Assembly: GCF_019175285.1 (NCBI RefSeq)
Contig: NC_056522.1
Coordinates: forward strand, 62,901,072-62,965,071
Direction: 5' to 3'
DNA from: Sceloporus undulatus
Taxonomy: Eukaryota; Chordata; Lepidosauria; Squamata; Phrynosomatidae
DNA: 64,000 nt
In this document: positions 11,996 through 23,470 of the stretch, one piece after another
How the letters are laid out: each line of letters begins with the position of its first letter
Position numbering within the stretch: the first letter of the stretch is position 1
Notes under the pieces: generated by a model
Told to the model about the DNA's origin: nothing
Databases searched by the model: none
Seen by the model: only the letters and a program-made list of their open reading frames with translations
Program-made: the position numbers and the translations under genes

Positions 11996-12342
11996 GAGCA
12001 GCCCATTTTTGCTCCTGAGGGAGCCCATAGCAACCAAACTGCACAGGCTTCCTCTGCACCAAAAAGAATCTGCTAAAAGCAGCTTCTTCTTGATGTGCGT
12101 GGCCGCTTCCATGAGTGCACCATCGGCACACTGTCGCACGTCAATGATTCAAGTGCAGTGCCGCAACGTGCGGATGCTGCACCACGCTTGCATCATCATG
12201 GCAACCCCCGTGTGGATGGGATGCCACCATGATGGTGCTGTCACCTTGCACTAGGGCTTGGGAATGTGCAGATACTTCACACTCCTGAGCCCTAATTTTG
12301 GGCCTAGGCTGCCGCAAACTGGTAGTCTGTACTGAGCCTATG
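11996..12342. mobile_element. GC-rich foldback MITE, diverged
   Basis: It contains the internal hairpin 'agaatctgctaaaagcagct', like the hairpin in the element at 14330-14694. Complementary 'gagtgcaccat/ttgcac' blocks follow, and it ends 'gtagtctgtactgagcc', matching the right terminus type 'ctgtactgggcc'. It is an older relative of the Harbinger-like MITEs. The edges are approximate. Confidence 0.55.
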
Positions 12343-12544
12343 TCTCTTCTTTATATCTCATAGGCCCTCAAACAACCCTTCCCTCAAATATTTTCAACTG
12401 AAATGTGTAAAATGTTCTTGTTAGAGAATAAAGCCTGAAATAAAATGTCCAGATGTGGAGAAAGTGTCAAAGGTAACTATGGGTCACTTGCAGCCTGATA
12501 ACCAAAGAATTGGTTGCAGCTGGTACAGGACATGTGATGTATCT

Positions 12545-12972
12545 CCCTACACAATCCGCCCCGCACGCTTAGAACATCAGGGAAGTATTTACTGGAACTT
12601 CATAGTACCAGGCTAATGACAACTTCCCATAGGGCGTTTACAGCAGCGATCCCAAAATTATGGAATAGCCTACCAGAAGAGATCCGTTGTATTACTACCT
12701 TAAGAGACCTTCAAGAAGGCACTCAAGACAGATCTCTTCCAGTGGGCTTATCCATCAGATTCTATATAGAAGTTGATAATAATATCCCACTCTCGACTGT
12801 GATCACTGACTACTGACAAATTGATTTTAGGGTACTAATAGGAATAGGTAAATTCAATATTAGTATTTTATTGTTCGTATTAATATTTTGTACCATTTGT
12901 ATTACCTTGTATTATTTTATTGCTGTAATCCCGCCTTGATCTTTGGTGAGGTGGGACATATAAATAAACTCT
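12545..12972 (+). mobile_element. L2-type LINE 3' fragment
   Basis: The plus strand at 12616-12740 encodes SHRAFTAAIPKLWNSLPEEI, the conserved end of the L2 reverse transcriptase (usually ..PxLWNxLPxEIR). The 3' region 'cccgccttgatctttggtga' runs into an ATT microsatellite, the tail style of squamate L2 copies. It is strongly 5'-truncated. Confidence 0.82.
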
Positions 12973-13008
12973 ATTACTATTATTATTATCATTATTATTA
13001 TTATTATC
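12973..13008. repeat. (ATT)n microsatellite tail
   Basis: ATT units with minor interruptions directly follow the L2 3' end. This is probably the element's own tail, expanded. Confidence 0.9.
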
Positions 13009-13390
13009 TGCAAGGTCATCATGTGCCAGAAAGTACTGTGAAGTGTTGAAAAACTAATGTAAATATGCTTGGTCATCTTGGTTGGTGGACAACAATTAAG
13101 GTGACACAGCAGGAAGAGGACAAGCTTAGTGGCCACATGGCAAAAGTGTATATAAAGCCCATGCCTCATTGTTGGTGGTGGATGTGTAGCTGTGGATTTT
13201 GGTTTCTATATATAGCAACTGGAAGATTAAAGAGTCTCTTTGAAGAGACACTTATTTCAGTGTGCTTTCTCAGCATCTGGAGGGAAGGAGGAGATTGCAT
13301 GTCTGGCACACAGCTACCTGACAATCTTCTTGGTGGTTCTTCTGGCAAGCAGCTTCTGCGCAAATCCATGCAGGCTGCGCACTCAGCACA
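13009..13390. other. No feature recognised
   Basis: About 380 bases with overlapping ORFs on both strands (13065-13535 plus, 13166-13576 minus). These two ORFs run into the MITE remnant that follows, and neither resembles a known protein. Confidence 0.5.
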
Positions 13391-13455
13391 TTCCAACAAT
13401 ACTAATACGAAATTAGCCGCGGAACGAATTAATTTCGTAACCCGAGGTACCACTG
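13391..13455. mobile_element. Remnant end of a Tigger-like MITE
   Basis: The stretch 'aatttcgtaacccgaggtac' ending 'cactg' and then TA (13456-13457) matches the right end of the complete element at 63726-63967. Only this end is recognisable here; the remainder is lost or too diverged. Confidence 0.75.
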
Positions 13456-13604
13456 TATTTTCATTTGTAGATTGTAGTGACTGCTCTTCCTCTTTTGCTT
13501 CCACCAAGCCTCTCAAATACCATGGTGACTGGTGACCCAAACTGAGCCAACCAGTCCTCTCCACAGAAATGGTCAAGGGATCAAAGATTTCTAACTGAGC
13601 TATA

Positions 13605-13825
13605 GCTTCAGGGTGGCTAAAGGAAGCTGTGTAGGATTGAGAAGTGGGGAGGGCTCCTGTACCTTTAATGTCTGTGTAGAAGAGGGGATTTCAGCAGGTG
13701 TTGTCTGTCACATGGTTTTATGACAAGCAATACCTGCTGAAATTCCTTCTTCTGTACAATCATTATACAGGAGCTCTCTCCAGTTCTTAATCAGGAAAAC
13801 CTAAGAGCTGCCTTCACCCCAACAT
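13605..13825. repeat. Foldback MITE-like repeat
   Basis: The left block 'ggctcctgtacctttaatg', then 'gatttcagcaggtgttg', is mirrored by 'caatacctgctgaaattcc' and 'tacaggagctctctcc'. The unpaired loop is short. It is a palindromic non-autonomous element of unknown superfamily. Confidence 0.65.
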
Positions 13826-14329
13826 CCTGGCCCTGTACCAATATGGCTTGCCTGCTGAAAATGCTTTCCCATCACAGCTGCATAACTTCCAATTTAGACT
13901 GTTGAAGCACCTAAATATTTTCAGATTACATAACTAGGTACTGCTGCTGCAAGATTATGATGTGTTTCTAACAAGGCAGAAGCTTGGTTTCACCCTCTGT
14001 TCTGAAAAATTTTCATAGCTTCATGAATAGTATGTGTATGTCTTTTAATTTTCCTGAAACTTACCATAAAATCTTTCCAGCACTATTTTATATGCAGACA
14101 TGACTACTCAATATGAACAGCCTCCAGCATGCCCTGTCTTTTCTCAACATGTTAAAAAATCTCTCTTGGTTTTACATAAACAGTAGGCTTATAAAGGTCT
14201 GAGCACCATTTACTTATGATCTCCTATATTGTTTCTTTTATTGCAGCTAAATATCACTGATGCTCCAAATTTCTAAATGTCTGCATTGTTGTGCCTCTTC
14301 TTCTGAGGATTCTGGATATAGTAATCTAT
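13826..14329. other. No feature recognised
   Basis: About 500 bases of AT-rich sequence with no ORF or repeat I can name. Confidence 0.5.
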
Positions 14330-14694
14330 GGCGGGATACAGACTGCCCAAAAAGGGTGGTCTGCCAGCACCTCCTTTTCCACCAGAGGGAAGCCGCAGCA
14401 GATAAACTGTGTGGTTTCCCGCTGGCAAAAAAAGAGCCCGCAAAAAGCGGGTTCTTTTTCTGGCGCACTTATGATGCCCGAGTGCACCAATGGCACACTT
14501 GTGATGTCACAAGTGCACCACGGCGTGCAGACGCTAAGCATCCGTCAGGTCAAAATGGCGGCGCCCGTGTGTACAGGGCGCCACCATTTTGATGTATGGA
14601 AAACGCACTAGTGTTGCAGGGCGTCTATAAGCGACACCCCAAGGCAACCCTAGCACGTATTCGTTATGTGCTTAAAGTCCCATCTGTACTGGGC
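14330..14694. mobile_element. PIF/Harbinger-like GC-rich foldback MITE
   Basis: The left terminus 'ggcgggatacagactgccc' pairs with the right terminus '..catctgtactgggcc'. Inside are the hairpin 'gcccgcaaaaagcgggttc', paired 'gtgcacc/gcacact' blocks and the inverted 'atggcggcgcccgtg/gggcgccaccattttga'. It codes for nothing. The superfamily comes from the TWA duplications of its relatives at 22632, 23101 and 23471; here the duplication is not clear. Confidence 0.75.
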
Positions 14695-15304
14695 CCAAGT
14701 TGTATGCAGAAGTAGCAACAATTGTCAGAGTGTCTTCCACATTTTCTATACCTCCTTTACAAGATCTGAATGTGTAATTGGCCCATGTTTCTCGTAAGCG
14801 GCAGTATTCAAGGAGACAGTGTTGCCAGGTTTTCTACAGAGCAATCTGGGATGGATGAAGCAAATCTATATAAGGCCTATATGTATAAGCCTGGCAATAG
14901 ACCTCAGTTCTCCTGTGAGATTTCAGATCTTGTGGGAATGTCACAACCCATGCAAATCTTGCCTGCTATTGTGAGACATGAACTTTCCTCTGCTGCTTGG
15001 TGTTAGCCTAACCAGATAAAGAAGAAAGGGTGGCATCATGCAGACAGACCCCTAGTATTTAGAATTAAGGCCTGATTGCAGCTTACATACAAAATACCTG
15101 AGCGTCACTCTGAATATAGTCTTGAATATAGGATTTGGGATATCATGTATGATCCTGATAACATGACTTAACTTTAGGACTCCAAATATGGGACATTCTG
15201 TACAAAACAGGACTCATGGATACCTTGATGGAGATAGTATATTGAGGCTGGCACCCTGTTGGTTAGTCCCAACCAAAGTAGACTTATAGCAATAGTGTGT
15301 TCAT
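14695..15304. other. No feature recognised
   Basis: About 600 bases. A 78-codon ORF at 14770-15006 shows no known domain. Confidence 0.5.
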
Positions 15305-15505
15305 TTTATAGTGAGCAGTAAACTCAGCACTCTCTAAGTGGTTTACAATCTGTAAGCTAATTGCCCCCAACAAGCTGGGTACTCATTTTACCAACCTACG
15401 AAAGGATGGAAATCTGAGTGAACCTTGGAGCCCCCGGTGATCGAATTCACAACCTTGTGGCTGCAATACGAACATTTAACCACTGCACCACCAGGGCTCA
15501 TTTTT
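15305..15505 (-). repeat. tRNA-derived SINE (same family as 3260-3484)
   Basis: In reverse orientation it shows 'gtggtttacaatctgtaagc', 'aattgcccccaacaagctgg' and the head complement 'aaccactgcaccaccagggc'. All parts match the plus-strand copies at 3260 and 53201. Confidence 0.85.
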
Positions 15506-15636
15506 AAAAGGACTTATTGAATAGAATGGTGAGTCAAAACATAGGAAAATCCAATTACTTCAGTGGGTCGTGAATAAGATTAGGAGTTAGGCCAAAGTGA
15601 GAAGAGAGGATATGGAGGCAACTGTCATTATTTCTG

Positions 15637-15852
15637 GGTAATATGCATTGTTATTGTTGTGTGTCTTTAAGTTGTTTCCAACTTATGAAAACCCCTATCA
15701 TGGGGTTTTCTTGGCAAAATTTGTTCAGAGGTGGTTTGTCTTTGCCTTCCTCTGAGGTTCAGAGAGTATGGCCAGTGGGTTTCCATGATGGAGCAAAGAT
15801 TCAGACTCTGGTCTCCAGATTCATAGCCCAACAGTACACCTCTGTAATAATA
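15637..15852 (-). repeat. Sauria-type SINE
   Basis: The reverse complement has the Bov-B-like tail ('tttccaacttatgaaaaccc' as read on the plus strand), the body 'atcatggggttttcttggca' and the head near 15820-15850. It matches the copy at 26393-26640. The tail begins with a short TTATTGTTGTG run, the complement of the ACAACAA end. Confidence 0.83.
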
Positions 15853-16159
15853 TGCATGTGATAATATATAATATGCATAAGCATTCTGAAAATGTCATAA
15901 AAAGGGAAATACATCACTATGAGAATTGCGGTCTGTTTATCATCTCATCTTTTTGAGTTGTTTTGGTTTGCCTGATTATCTTATAAAGATTTCTGAGTTT
16001 CAACTGTCTAACATCTCTAGGGCCAATGTGATCTTCCTGTTTCCTTGTTATGCAAGACGATAGAAATAAATAGGCATTAAGTTCACTGTGTGTCACCATT
16101 AGTACATATAATACAATTACAGATAATGCAGATAACAAATTGGGCAACAATCCAACACA

Positions 16160-17280
16160 AATTAGTTGGAATAGCTAATACTTCAGAGGACAAGATCAAA
16201 ATTCAAAATAGATTAGAAATCTGGGCCAAAGCTAGCAAAATGAATTTTGAAATGTAAGGTACTGCACTTCGGGGGGAGAGGGGGATGAAATGCATAGATA
16301 TGTAAGGTACAGTCGGCCCTTGTTATCTGCTGGGATTTGGTTCCAGGAACCCTGTGAATAACAACATCCATGTATGCTCAAGTCCTATTAAATACAATGG
16401 CATAGCACAATGGTGTCCCTTATATAAAATGGAAAAATCAAGGTTTGATACTTGAAATGTATACTTATTTTTAATGTTTTCAAGCCGTGGATGCTTGAAT
16501 CCGTGTATTTAAAAAAATCATCTATAAGGAGGGCCAACTGCACTGCACTTAGGACAAAAAATAAAAAATGAAATGAAATGCATAGAGATAGGATGGGGGG
16601 CAGCTGGCTGAATGAGGCTACATGTGAAAGAGATCTAGGAGTCCAAGTAGACCACAAGTTGAACATGAATCAACAGTGTGATGTGGCAGCTAAAAAGGTC
16701 AATGCGATTCTAGGCTGCATCAATAGAAGTATAGTGTCTAGATCAAGGGAAGTAATAGTACCACTCTATTCTGCTTTGGTCAGGCCCCACCTGAAATACT
16801 GTGTCTGGTTCTGGGCACCACAAAGTTGATAAACTGGAGCATGTCCAAAGAAGGGTGACTAAAATGGTGAAGGGTCTGGAAACCATGCCCTTTGAGAAAT
16901 GACTTAGGGAGCTGGGGATGTTAGCCTGGAGAAGAGATTGTTAAAAGGTGATACGATAGCCCTGTTTAAATATTTGAAGGGGTGTAATATTGAGGATGGA
17001 ACAAGCTTGTTTTCTGCTGCTCCAGAGAACAGGACCCTGAACAATGGATGGAAGCTATAGGATAAGAGATTCCACCTCAACATTAGGAGGAACTTCCTGA
17101 AAGTAAGGGCTGTTCGACAGTGGAACACATTCCCTCGGAGTGTAGTGGAGTCTCCTTCCTTAGAGGTCTTTAAACAGATGGCCACCTGTTGTGTATGCTT
17201 TGATTGAGATTTCCTGCATGGCAGGGGGTTGGACTGGATGGCTCTTGTGATCCCTTCCAATTGTATGATTCTATGACTCC
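16160..17280 (+). mobile_element. CR1 LINE 3' part, with an inserted MITE
   Basis: At 16578-16829 it encodes LNEATCERDLGVQVDHKLNM and 'HLKYCVWFWAP', from the C-terminal CR1 reverse transcriptase. Later pieces continue to about 17200 in other frames, and the 3' end 'ggttggactggatggctctt' stops near 17280. A Tigger-like MITE is inserted at 16310-16540. The CR1 sequence just left of the insertion ('gtaaggtactgcactt..gaaatgcatagatat') is repeated to its right, so a short stretch of CR1 appears duplicated. It is truncated at the 5' end and dead. Confidence 0.9.
16310..16540. mobile_element. Tigger-like MITE ('cagtcggccc' family)
   Basis: The termini 'cagtcggcccttgttatctg' and '..aggagggccaactg' are inverted repeats. 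It is flanked by TA (16308-16309) and CA (16541-16542), a decayed TA duplication. Internal landmarks shared with other copies are 'ggtttgatacttgaaatgta' and 'gtggatgcttgaatccgtg'. It is inserted in a CR1, so it is younger than that CR1. Confidence 0.87.
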
Positions 17281-17826
17281 ATGGATGCAGCTTCATTGTG
17301 TGCATGTTTTTCTGAATTTTTAAATAAATATCTCCAGGAAAAGATGGTGACTCTCTAGAGTTGTCTGGAGGAAGCTATTGAGAAGGTAACGGAGGACAGA
17401 ACACAGACTTTGCATTATGACCATACAGGATTCAATAATGGACAAAATCCTTCATCAAGCAGGCAAAATACAATATAATGCTTTGCTCATGTAGTTCCCA
17501 AATCATCTCCCCAACCTGGTGTCTGTCAAACTACAGGGCATATTGATGTTGTTACTGCCTACTGGTGACAGGAGAGAAGGTGGAGAAGAAATTCAGATGA
17601 AGAAGATGTGGTTGGCTTTAAGGGGGGAGAGGAAAGGAAGGTGCACTCCATCTGCCTCTCCTTTCCTTTCCTTTCCCACTGGCAAGGAGCAGTGAACCCT
17701 CCTGAGATTTAAAGTTGTTGGGGAGTGAAGTTTTGGATGGGGCAGAAAAGATTAGAGATGTAAATGTCTTGTTCCAATACATTGTTAACTGGATTGTAGT
17801 GGATCGGCTAAGACCTTAAGTTAGTA
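17281..17826. other. No feature recognised
   Basis: About 550 bases with no gene or nameable repeat. Confidence 0.5.
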
Positions 17827-18290
17827 CCTGTATTTTCCGGTGTATAAGACGACTGAGCATATAAGGCGACCCCCAACTTTTCCAGTTAAAATAAAGAGTT
17901 TGGGATATACTCACCGTATAAGACTACCCCTCTTCCAACGCACACCAAATAAATTTTTTAAAAACATCAGATTTGATTTCAATATGGTAATTTTAATTCA
18001 AATGCTTATGACATGCAGGTACTTAGCAGGAAACCTTGTTGCATACAAAGCCTGCTTGGATTAGTCAGCTCTCCCTGCCTGCCCAGCCTTCCCTGTCTCC
18101 AAGACTATCAGAGCGGTAGCTGCTTTCATACGTCATCACATATGGTGGGGATGTGGCCACGGCCGTTTTTGAGCTCCTCCCACCATATGCAGTGGCTTGG
18201 AAGTTTCAGCACCTGCCCTATAAGACGACCCCCGACTTTTGAGAAGATTTTCCTGGGTTAAAAAGTAGTCTTATATGCCAGAAAATACAG
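17827..18290. mobile_element. MITE with 'gtataagacgac' termini
   Basis: The left end 'ctgtattttccggtgtataa' and the complement of the right end 'ctgtattttctggcatataa' are inverted repeats. The flanks are TA (17825-17826, 18291-18292). Internal 'ataagacgacccccgactt' copies repeat the subterminal motif. It encodes no transposase. The TA duplication fits Tc1-mariner in the wide sense. Confidence 0.83.
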
Positions 18291-20442
18291 TACATAAATG
18301 CTCCAGTGGATCTGTTGCAACATGTTTATGCCAACATCTTAAAATCAGCTTTATTTTTTATTGCGATTGACTCATTATCTCAGGATTTAAGTAATGTGGC
18401 CTTTCAGTCTAGCATACCTGTTTCCATGATACCATCATTTGGGGCATCTCAGAGTGTGAACATGTTTCTTCCCATTCCTAAGGTGTAATTACAGGCATTA
18501 GCTTCAATCCTACAGCCCCATATTCCTTCATAAACATCCATATGTGGACCTATGCTACACTGAGCCATATATCCCCCCTTACTGAAAACTCCCTAGAGGT
18601 GTCCTGTATGACCATTCTTGCTTTGCAACCAGCAGATCTCCTCATAGCCAGATGCAAAATGATGACTTCAGCTGTGAGATTCACCAGAGTCTCTAGGGGG
18701 CTCAACGGTACAGTGATTATTTCCTATCTTGATATGGGGAGGTAACTTCTCTGAGAATGCCTGCTTACTGTAAAGGATGGAATAGCTGTGTGGGGTACCT
18801 TCAGGACCTTTTCAATAAGTCTGGGTTAGGCTTTGGGCGATGCACAAGGAAGATGGAAATGCCAACCTCTGCAGCACCCAAAAACATTTGCACATGTGAG
18901 GAAAATTTAAGCATGTGAATGTCCCTAATAAAATACCCACCAAGAATTTATTTAATTAAAAATACAGGTATGTTGGTATTTTTGTTCCCACCATTAGCAT
19001 TTGGTCACACTCCACCCACACTAGAATGCCACTCCTGAGAATTTACCCTTAAATTCCTTAAATGGAATTCAGTTGTCAGGTTGAACAAGATTCCTCATCC
19101 TCACTTCCCAGCTTTCTATGCATACCTGCAGAAATCAACACTCTCCTTTACCCTGGCGCTTCCACCAAAAGTTTTCATCCATACATTTGAGAATATCCCC
19201 ACATTTGGGTTCCCTTTCAGAAGCTGTTGTGTGGAACTTTTGATACTGTGCATCAGCTGAAACTCTTTCAATCTGCATCTACAGCCCCTGGTTGAAAATC
19301 TGATTAGATTGTCTGTCAGAGCTCACTAAATAATCACAAGCCATGCAGATGGATTTGTGAAGCAGCAGATAGGTCATTCTGTACACCTGTGTCCTTCTCT
19401 GTTTCTTTTACATGTGTGTTAACATTAGGTGTTGAAAAAGCCTTTCCTATACCTGCTGTTTCTAGCAAGAAGAAAACAGCTTTATTAGAAAACAGCATAG
19501 CTGGAGAGTCAATGCCCTTTGGTTTCCATCTACCAAAATGAGTAATTCATTGTGCTTTGCTGCTGGGGAGCAGGAAGATTCATTTCTGAATAATCAGTAG
19601 CAAAAGGGAACCAATAAATAACCATATTTAAAAGGTCATTGTGAGGAAAAGACACAATGTGATTATCCCCTTCCCCCTTTTTCTGAAGTGTTTTATGTGA
19701 GATTTAGACTACAATTTATTGCTAAATGTAGACACAATCTGAATTTGCATCCCATACCATTTTGCACTTATTATGCATATTTATTGGTTTTGCCCTTTAT
19801 GGCAAGCTTGCAACTCAATATTTGCAGGGGAGAAGCAGCAATAGGAAAGTAAAAAAACAGTCCTTAATGTTTTCTTATTCAGCCATCCTAATACTATAAT
19901 ACAAAATAGTAAAGAATTCACAAGGTTTCATGTGTGAATTCCCATGGTTTCGTTACACTTTCACAGACTCTTATTAATTAAATCAGTAATCCCATGACTG
20001 TGTGAAGCATCCAGAGTTTGGGGGCTCTGGCCTGCTAATACATAGCACATCTGAGCTTTTGGAGCTTCTGACCATTTTTATTAGTTGTAGATGTTGTGAA
20101 ACGGCTGGTCCCAGCCAATTTATTCCATTCACAAAGGAGCAGTCCAGTTAAATCTGTTGTGGGCTCTGGGACTGGATGGCAATATACATTATGTTGTTCA
20201 ATAACTTTCTAGGAGGCTCCCCAACATGTAATATTACTCCACGATAACAACGAGGACTACCAATTATTGCTGTTTATTAGGGTTGTGCAATTGGCTTGGT
20301 TGCATCTTGATGAAAAATGAGCCAATTCAGGACTGACTTGAACCAGTTCTACATTGATACAAATTGGTTCAGTTTAATTTTGGAACAGAACTGCACAGTC
20401 AAAAGCTATATGGATTAATTCAGAGAGCCAAATGTGACAAAT
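18291..20442. other. No gene recognised
   Basis: This 2.1-kb stretch has only short ORFs and no repeat I can name. Part of it could be conserved non-coding DNA, which needs comparison with other lizards. Confidence 0.5.
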
Positions 20443-20463
20443 AAGTGTGTGTGTGTGTGTGTG
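20443..20463. repeat. (TG)n microsatellite
   Basis: About ten TG units, ending in a short G run. Confidence 0.9.
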
Positions 20464-20689
20464 GGGGTATTCTGTTAGTTACCATGGTGTAGGTCCAACA
20501 TATGCCCCTATAACCTACTTTTAGGGTTACTGATGAAGTCAGAATTCTATTCTGACTATGTAACAACTACCGCCACCACCCTTGAAATGGTGTCTTCACC
20601 ATATACTGAAAGAGGTGTAAGGTTTGGAAGAATGATCAATTCCATAACCTGCCTATCCAGCATACACAGTAATAGGACTCATGTTGTGC

Positions 20690-21233
20690 CTGTTAGTCCT
20701 AGAAACAGCTGGAGGACTGTCAGGAAAAAGGCAGCTTAGAGCAAATTAGATCTGAACTTAGTAGAAGCCTACCCAAGAAGACTTCAGTGAAGGTTTTTTT
20801 CCCCCTTAGTCCTAGTCCTAATCCCATCATAGGCAAATTCTCCGTGGCTGTTTCCATGTTGTGGAACTGCCTTCCCTGGGGGATCAGATGGTCCCCCTTC
20901 ACTGCTGTCTTTAAGGTTGCATTTTTGCTTCTAGTATGTTGTGGCAGATAGAGCTTTTAATGGTGGTGGTGGTTAATGTTTCTGTTTTATTGTGTATTAA
21001 ATATCTTTTAATGTTATTTTTAAATTGTGTGTTTTAAACAGATGTCCAGTTTAATTCTGTTTTAACTTTTGTATTTGGAGGTTTTAAAAAGTATTCATTT
21101 TTTTCATTTCATTTCAATGTCACTAAGGTGACTCACAGATAAAATAATTTAAAGCTTTTACCCAAAAAATATTTTAAAATGTGTTGTGTGTTTAAAAGGT
21201 TGTACACTGCCTTGAATCCCATGCTAGGAGAAA
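20690..21233 (+). mobile_element. L2-type LINE 3' fragment
   Basis: Around 20840-20930 the plus strand reads VSMLWNCLPWGIRWSPF, the decayed end of an L2-type reverse transcriptase. The 3' end 'gtacactgccttgaatccc' followed by 'ggagaaaggt' is the usual L2-family terminus in squamates. Stops break the frame. Confidence 0.72.
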
Positions 21234-21236
21234 GGT

Positions 21237-21284
<48 letters not shown>

Positions 21285-21287
21285 AAA
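21234..21287. repeat. (GAAA)n microsatellite
   Basis: More than ten GAAA units follow the L2 3' end directly, probably expanded from its tail. Confidence 0.95.
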
Positions 21288-21803
21288 TGACTTTACAGGT
21301 GGGTTGATTATATCATGGAAGCACAGCCCTGAGTTTTGGGATAGTTAACAAATTCAAGATCTGTCATCTATTTGAACAGCCCCATTCTCTTTTACAAATA
21401 CAGAACTGTAAGAACAGAGAGCAAGGCCTTGATTCCCCATCAGTAATTATTACCTGGACAACAGACTGAACAAGAATACAGATAATCTGATCACAATAGT
21501 ATATCGATGGTGGGATATTGTATTGCTATCTGAATTACCGTACCTGTTTCCAGTTTGGCATCGATACATATATACTACACAGGCAAAATTTAGGCATACT
21601 AATTCCTTTTTCTTTCTTTGGTAAAGTGTCTTCTCCTTCTGTCAGTGCATAACTGGCCAGGTTATCTGCGTCTATGTCCAGGTAAAGTAATAAATATTTG
21701 CTGTATCGCCCCTGCCTATTATTTACCAGTCACAATCTCTGCAGAAAATATTAACATACCCTCCAGCTTCCAATTAATCCTCAGATGCTTTTAAAATATC
21801 CCA
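21288..21803. other. No feature recognised
   Basis: About 515 bases without a recognisable gene or repeat. Confidence 0.5.
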
Positions 21804-22168
21804 GGCCTGGAACAGATGGGCCCTTTGTGATGCCCTCGTCATGTGCTAGGGTTGCCTCAGGGCGGAGCACCCACACGCCCCGCAACCCTCGCACGTGACA
21901 AGGGCGTAACAATGGCAGCACCCTGTATACATGGGTGCTGCCATTGTTACCAAAGTGCCGCATGGCATCTGCACGGTGCTGTGTGGCACTTACATAACGA
22001 GTGCACCAGTGGTGCACTTGTTATGCTGCTGGTGCGGCTTCAGAAGTACCCACTTTTCACAGTTTTTTTCGACCGGCGGGAAGCTGCACAGTTTGGCGAC
22101 TGCAGCTTCCCTCCGGTGGAAAAACAGGTGCCAGCAGGCCACCCTTTTTGGTTGGTCTGTACCGCGCC
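21804..22168. mobile_element. PIF/Harbinger-like GC-rich foldback MITE
   Basis: The left end 'ggcctggaacagatgggccc' and right end 'ggtctgtaccgcgcc' match the termini of the elements at 23101 and 23471. The interior holds 'gccctcgtcatgtgctaggg', the inverted pair 'ggcagcaccctg/gggtgctgccattg', and the 'gcttccctccggtggaaaaa' block near the right end. It is non-coding; ORFs here come from its high GC content. No clean target duplication remains. Confidence 0.75.
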
Positions 22169-22269
22169 CTTGTTTCTCTCTGCTCCTCCCCCTTTCCCCT
22201 TTGTGCTGATCTTACATGAACTGCTACAAAATTAGTTCAAAATACAAAAGCACTTTGCACTTAGTTACC

Positions 22270-22437
22270 TCAGGCTGCATCTATACTGCAGAAATAATCC
22301 GGTTTGACATCACTTTAACTGCCATGGCTCAATGCAATGCAGAGCTCTGGTGCCACAACAAACTACAGTTCCCAGAATTAAATACCATTGAGCCTGACAG
22401 TTGAAGTGCTATCTAATTGGATTATTTCTGCAGTGTG
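22270..22437. repeat. Palindromic hAT-like MITE
   Basis: The left arm 'ctgcagaaataatccggttt' pairs with the right arm 'aattggattatttctgcag'. Inner arms 'tttaactgccatggctcaat' and 'attgagcctgacagttgaa' continue the foldback. It is a familiar squamate palindromic repeat; the hAT label comes from memory of similar elements and is not shown by a target duplication here. Confidence 0.68.
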
Positions 22438-22504
22438 GAAGAGAGGAGAGAAAGAGGTGCACTCATGCCCTTCCCAGTAGGCTCAGGTGGAAGTAAAATA
22501 CTGC

Positions 22505-22620
22505 AGCCTTTCCAAGCTTGTGTGTTCGTTCTCATTAATAACTTTTGTCAGCTTGACCATACTCTGGTGTTGCTTGGTCACACTTGTCCCAGTTTTCATC
22601 TGTGAAATGCAGGAAGGGCG
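22505..22620 (-). repeat. Unclassified dispersed repeat
   Basis: This is the reverse-oriented second copy of the repeat at 8945-9130; the plus strand shows 'ttgcttggtcacacttgtcc' and 'cagttttcatctgtgaaat'. Confidence 0.5.
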
Positions 22621-22631
22621 GGAATAACTAA

Positions 22632-22863
22632 GGCCCCATACAGACAGGCCAAAATAAATCTTCTTCAGGTTACTTTGGAGGTATGCTGTTTAAATGATGC
22701 ATGCGTACTAAGAATACAGAAGCTGTGCCAAATCTCTGCTCCAGTCTGGACTGGATTGTGGCTTTGGCATGGCTTCTAGACTCTTAGCACACATGCATCA
22801 TTTAAACAGAATACCTCCAAAGTGACCTGAAGAAGATTTATTTTGGCTTGTCTGTATGGGGTC
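22632..22863. mobile_element. PIF/Harbinger-like MITE, near-complete palindrome
   Basis: The whole 232-bp element is one foldback: 'ggccccatacagacaggcc' pairs with 'ggcttgtctgtatggggtc', and the arms continue through 'aaaataaatcttcttcaggt' and 'acctgaagaagatttatttt' to a loop near 22745. TAA lies directly on both sides (22629-22631 and 22864-22866). A TWA target duplication is the signature of PIF/Harbinger transposition. It has no coding capacity. Confidence 0.88.
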
Positions 22864-23100
22864 TAAATTTCTCTTAGGAGAATCATATCCTGCAAATGGC
22901 TAAAACTCCTTTGCTTCATGTTTTGCTGAATGTCTCCCGAATAGTTGCTTCTTTCCAGTCCCTTCAAAAGCCATTTGCTATATTTTATACTTAAAGAGTA
23001 AAATGACACTGTCAAACACTGTCTCACATTTCTCCTATTTATTTGGCTTACACACACTCATTTTGAGCTTCCTTCATTCACTTCTGAAAACTGTCAGTTA

Positions 23101-23453
23101 GGCTCGATCCAGACGGGCGCGATAGGATGCCCTCATCATATACGAGGGGTGGCGCTTCTAGACACCCCTCGCCCCTCACATGTGACGAGGGCGTCACAAT
23201 GGTGGCGCCCTGTACAGATGGGTGTCATAATCATTACATGACGGACACTTAGCGTCCGCACGGTGCAGTGCCATCATGTTGCGAGAGCGACATTGGCGCA
23301 CTGTGGAGTCATAATAGAGCTGCAAGAAGAACCCACTTTTTGTGGGTTCTTTTTGGTCTGCAGGGAAGTCCTGTGGTCTGGAGTTTGTGGCTTCCCCACG
23401 GACCAAAGCTAGGCACCGGGAGACTGTCCTTTTTGGACCGTCTGTCCCACGCC
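23101..23453. mobile_element. PIF/Harbinger-like GC-rich foldback MITE
   Basis: The left end 'ggctcgatccagacgggcgc' is inverted at the right end 'accgtctgtcccacgcc'. TTA flanks both sides (23098-23100 and 23454-23456). The core has the paired 'gaggggtggcgc/cacccctcgccc' arms, 'cccactttttgtgggttctt' as a hairpin, and 'ggcttcccc' near the right end. It is non-coding. Confidence 0.87.
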
Positions 23454-23470
23454 TTAGTTTACCTTTCTAA

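Noticed and set aside
13065-13576. Opposing 156- and 136-codon ORFs
   Set aside because: They overlap on opposite strands, extend into a MITE remnant, and show no conserved motif.
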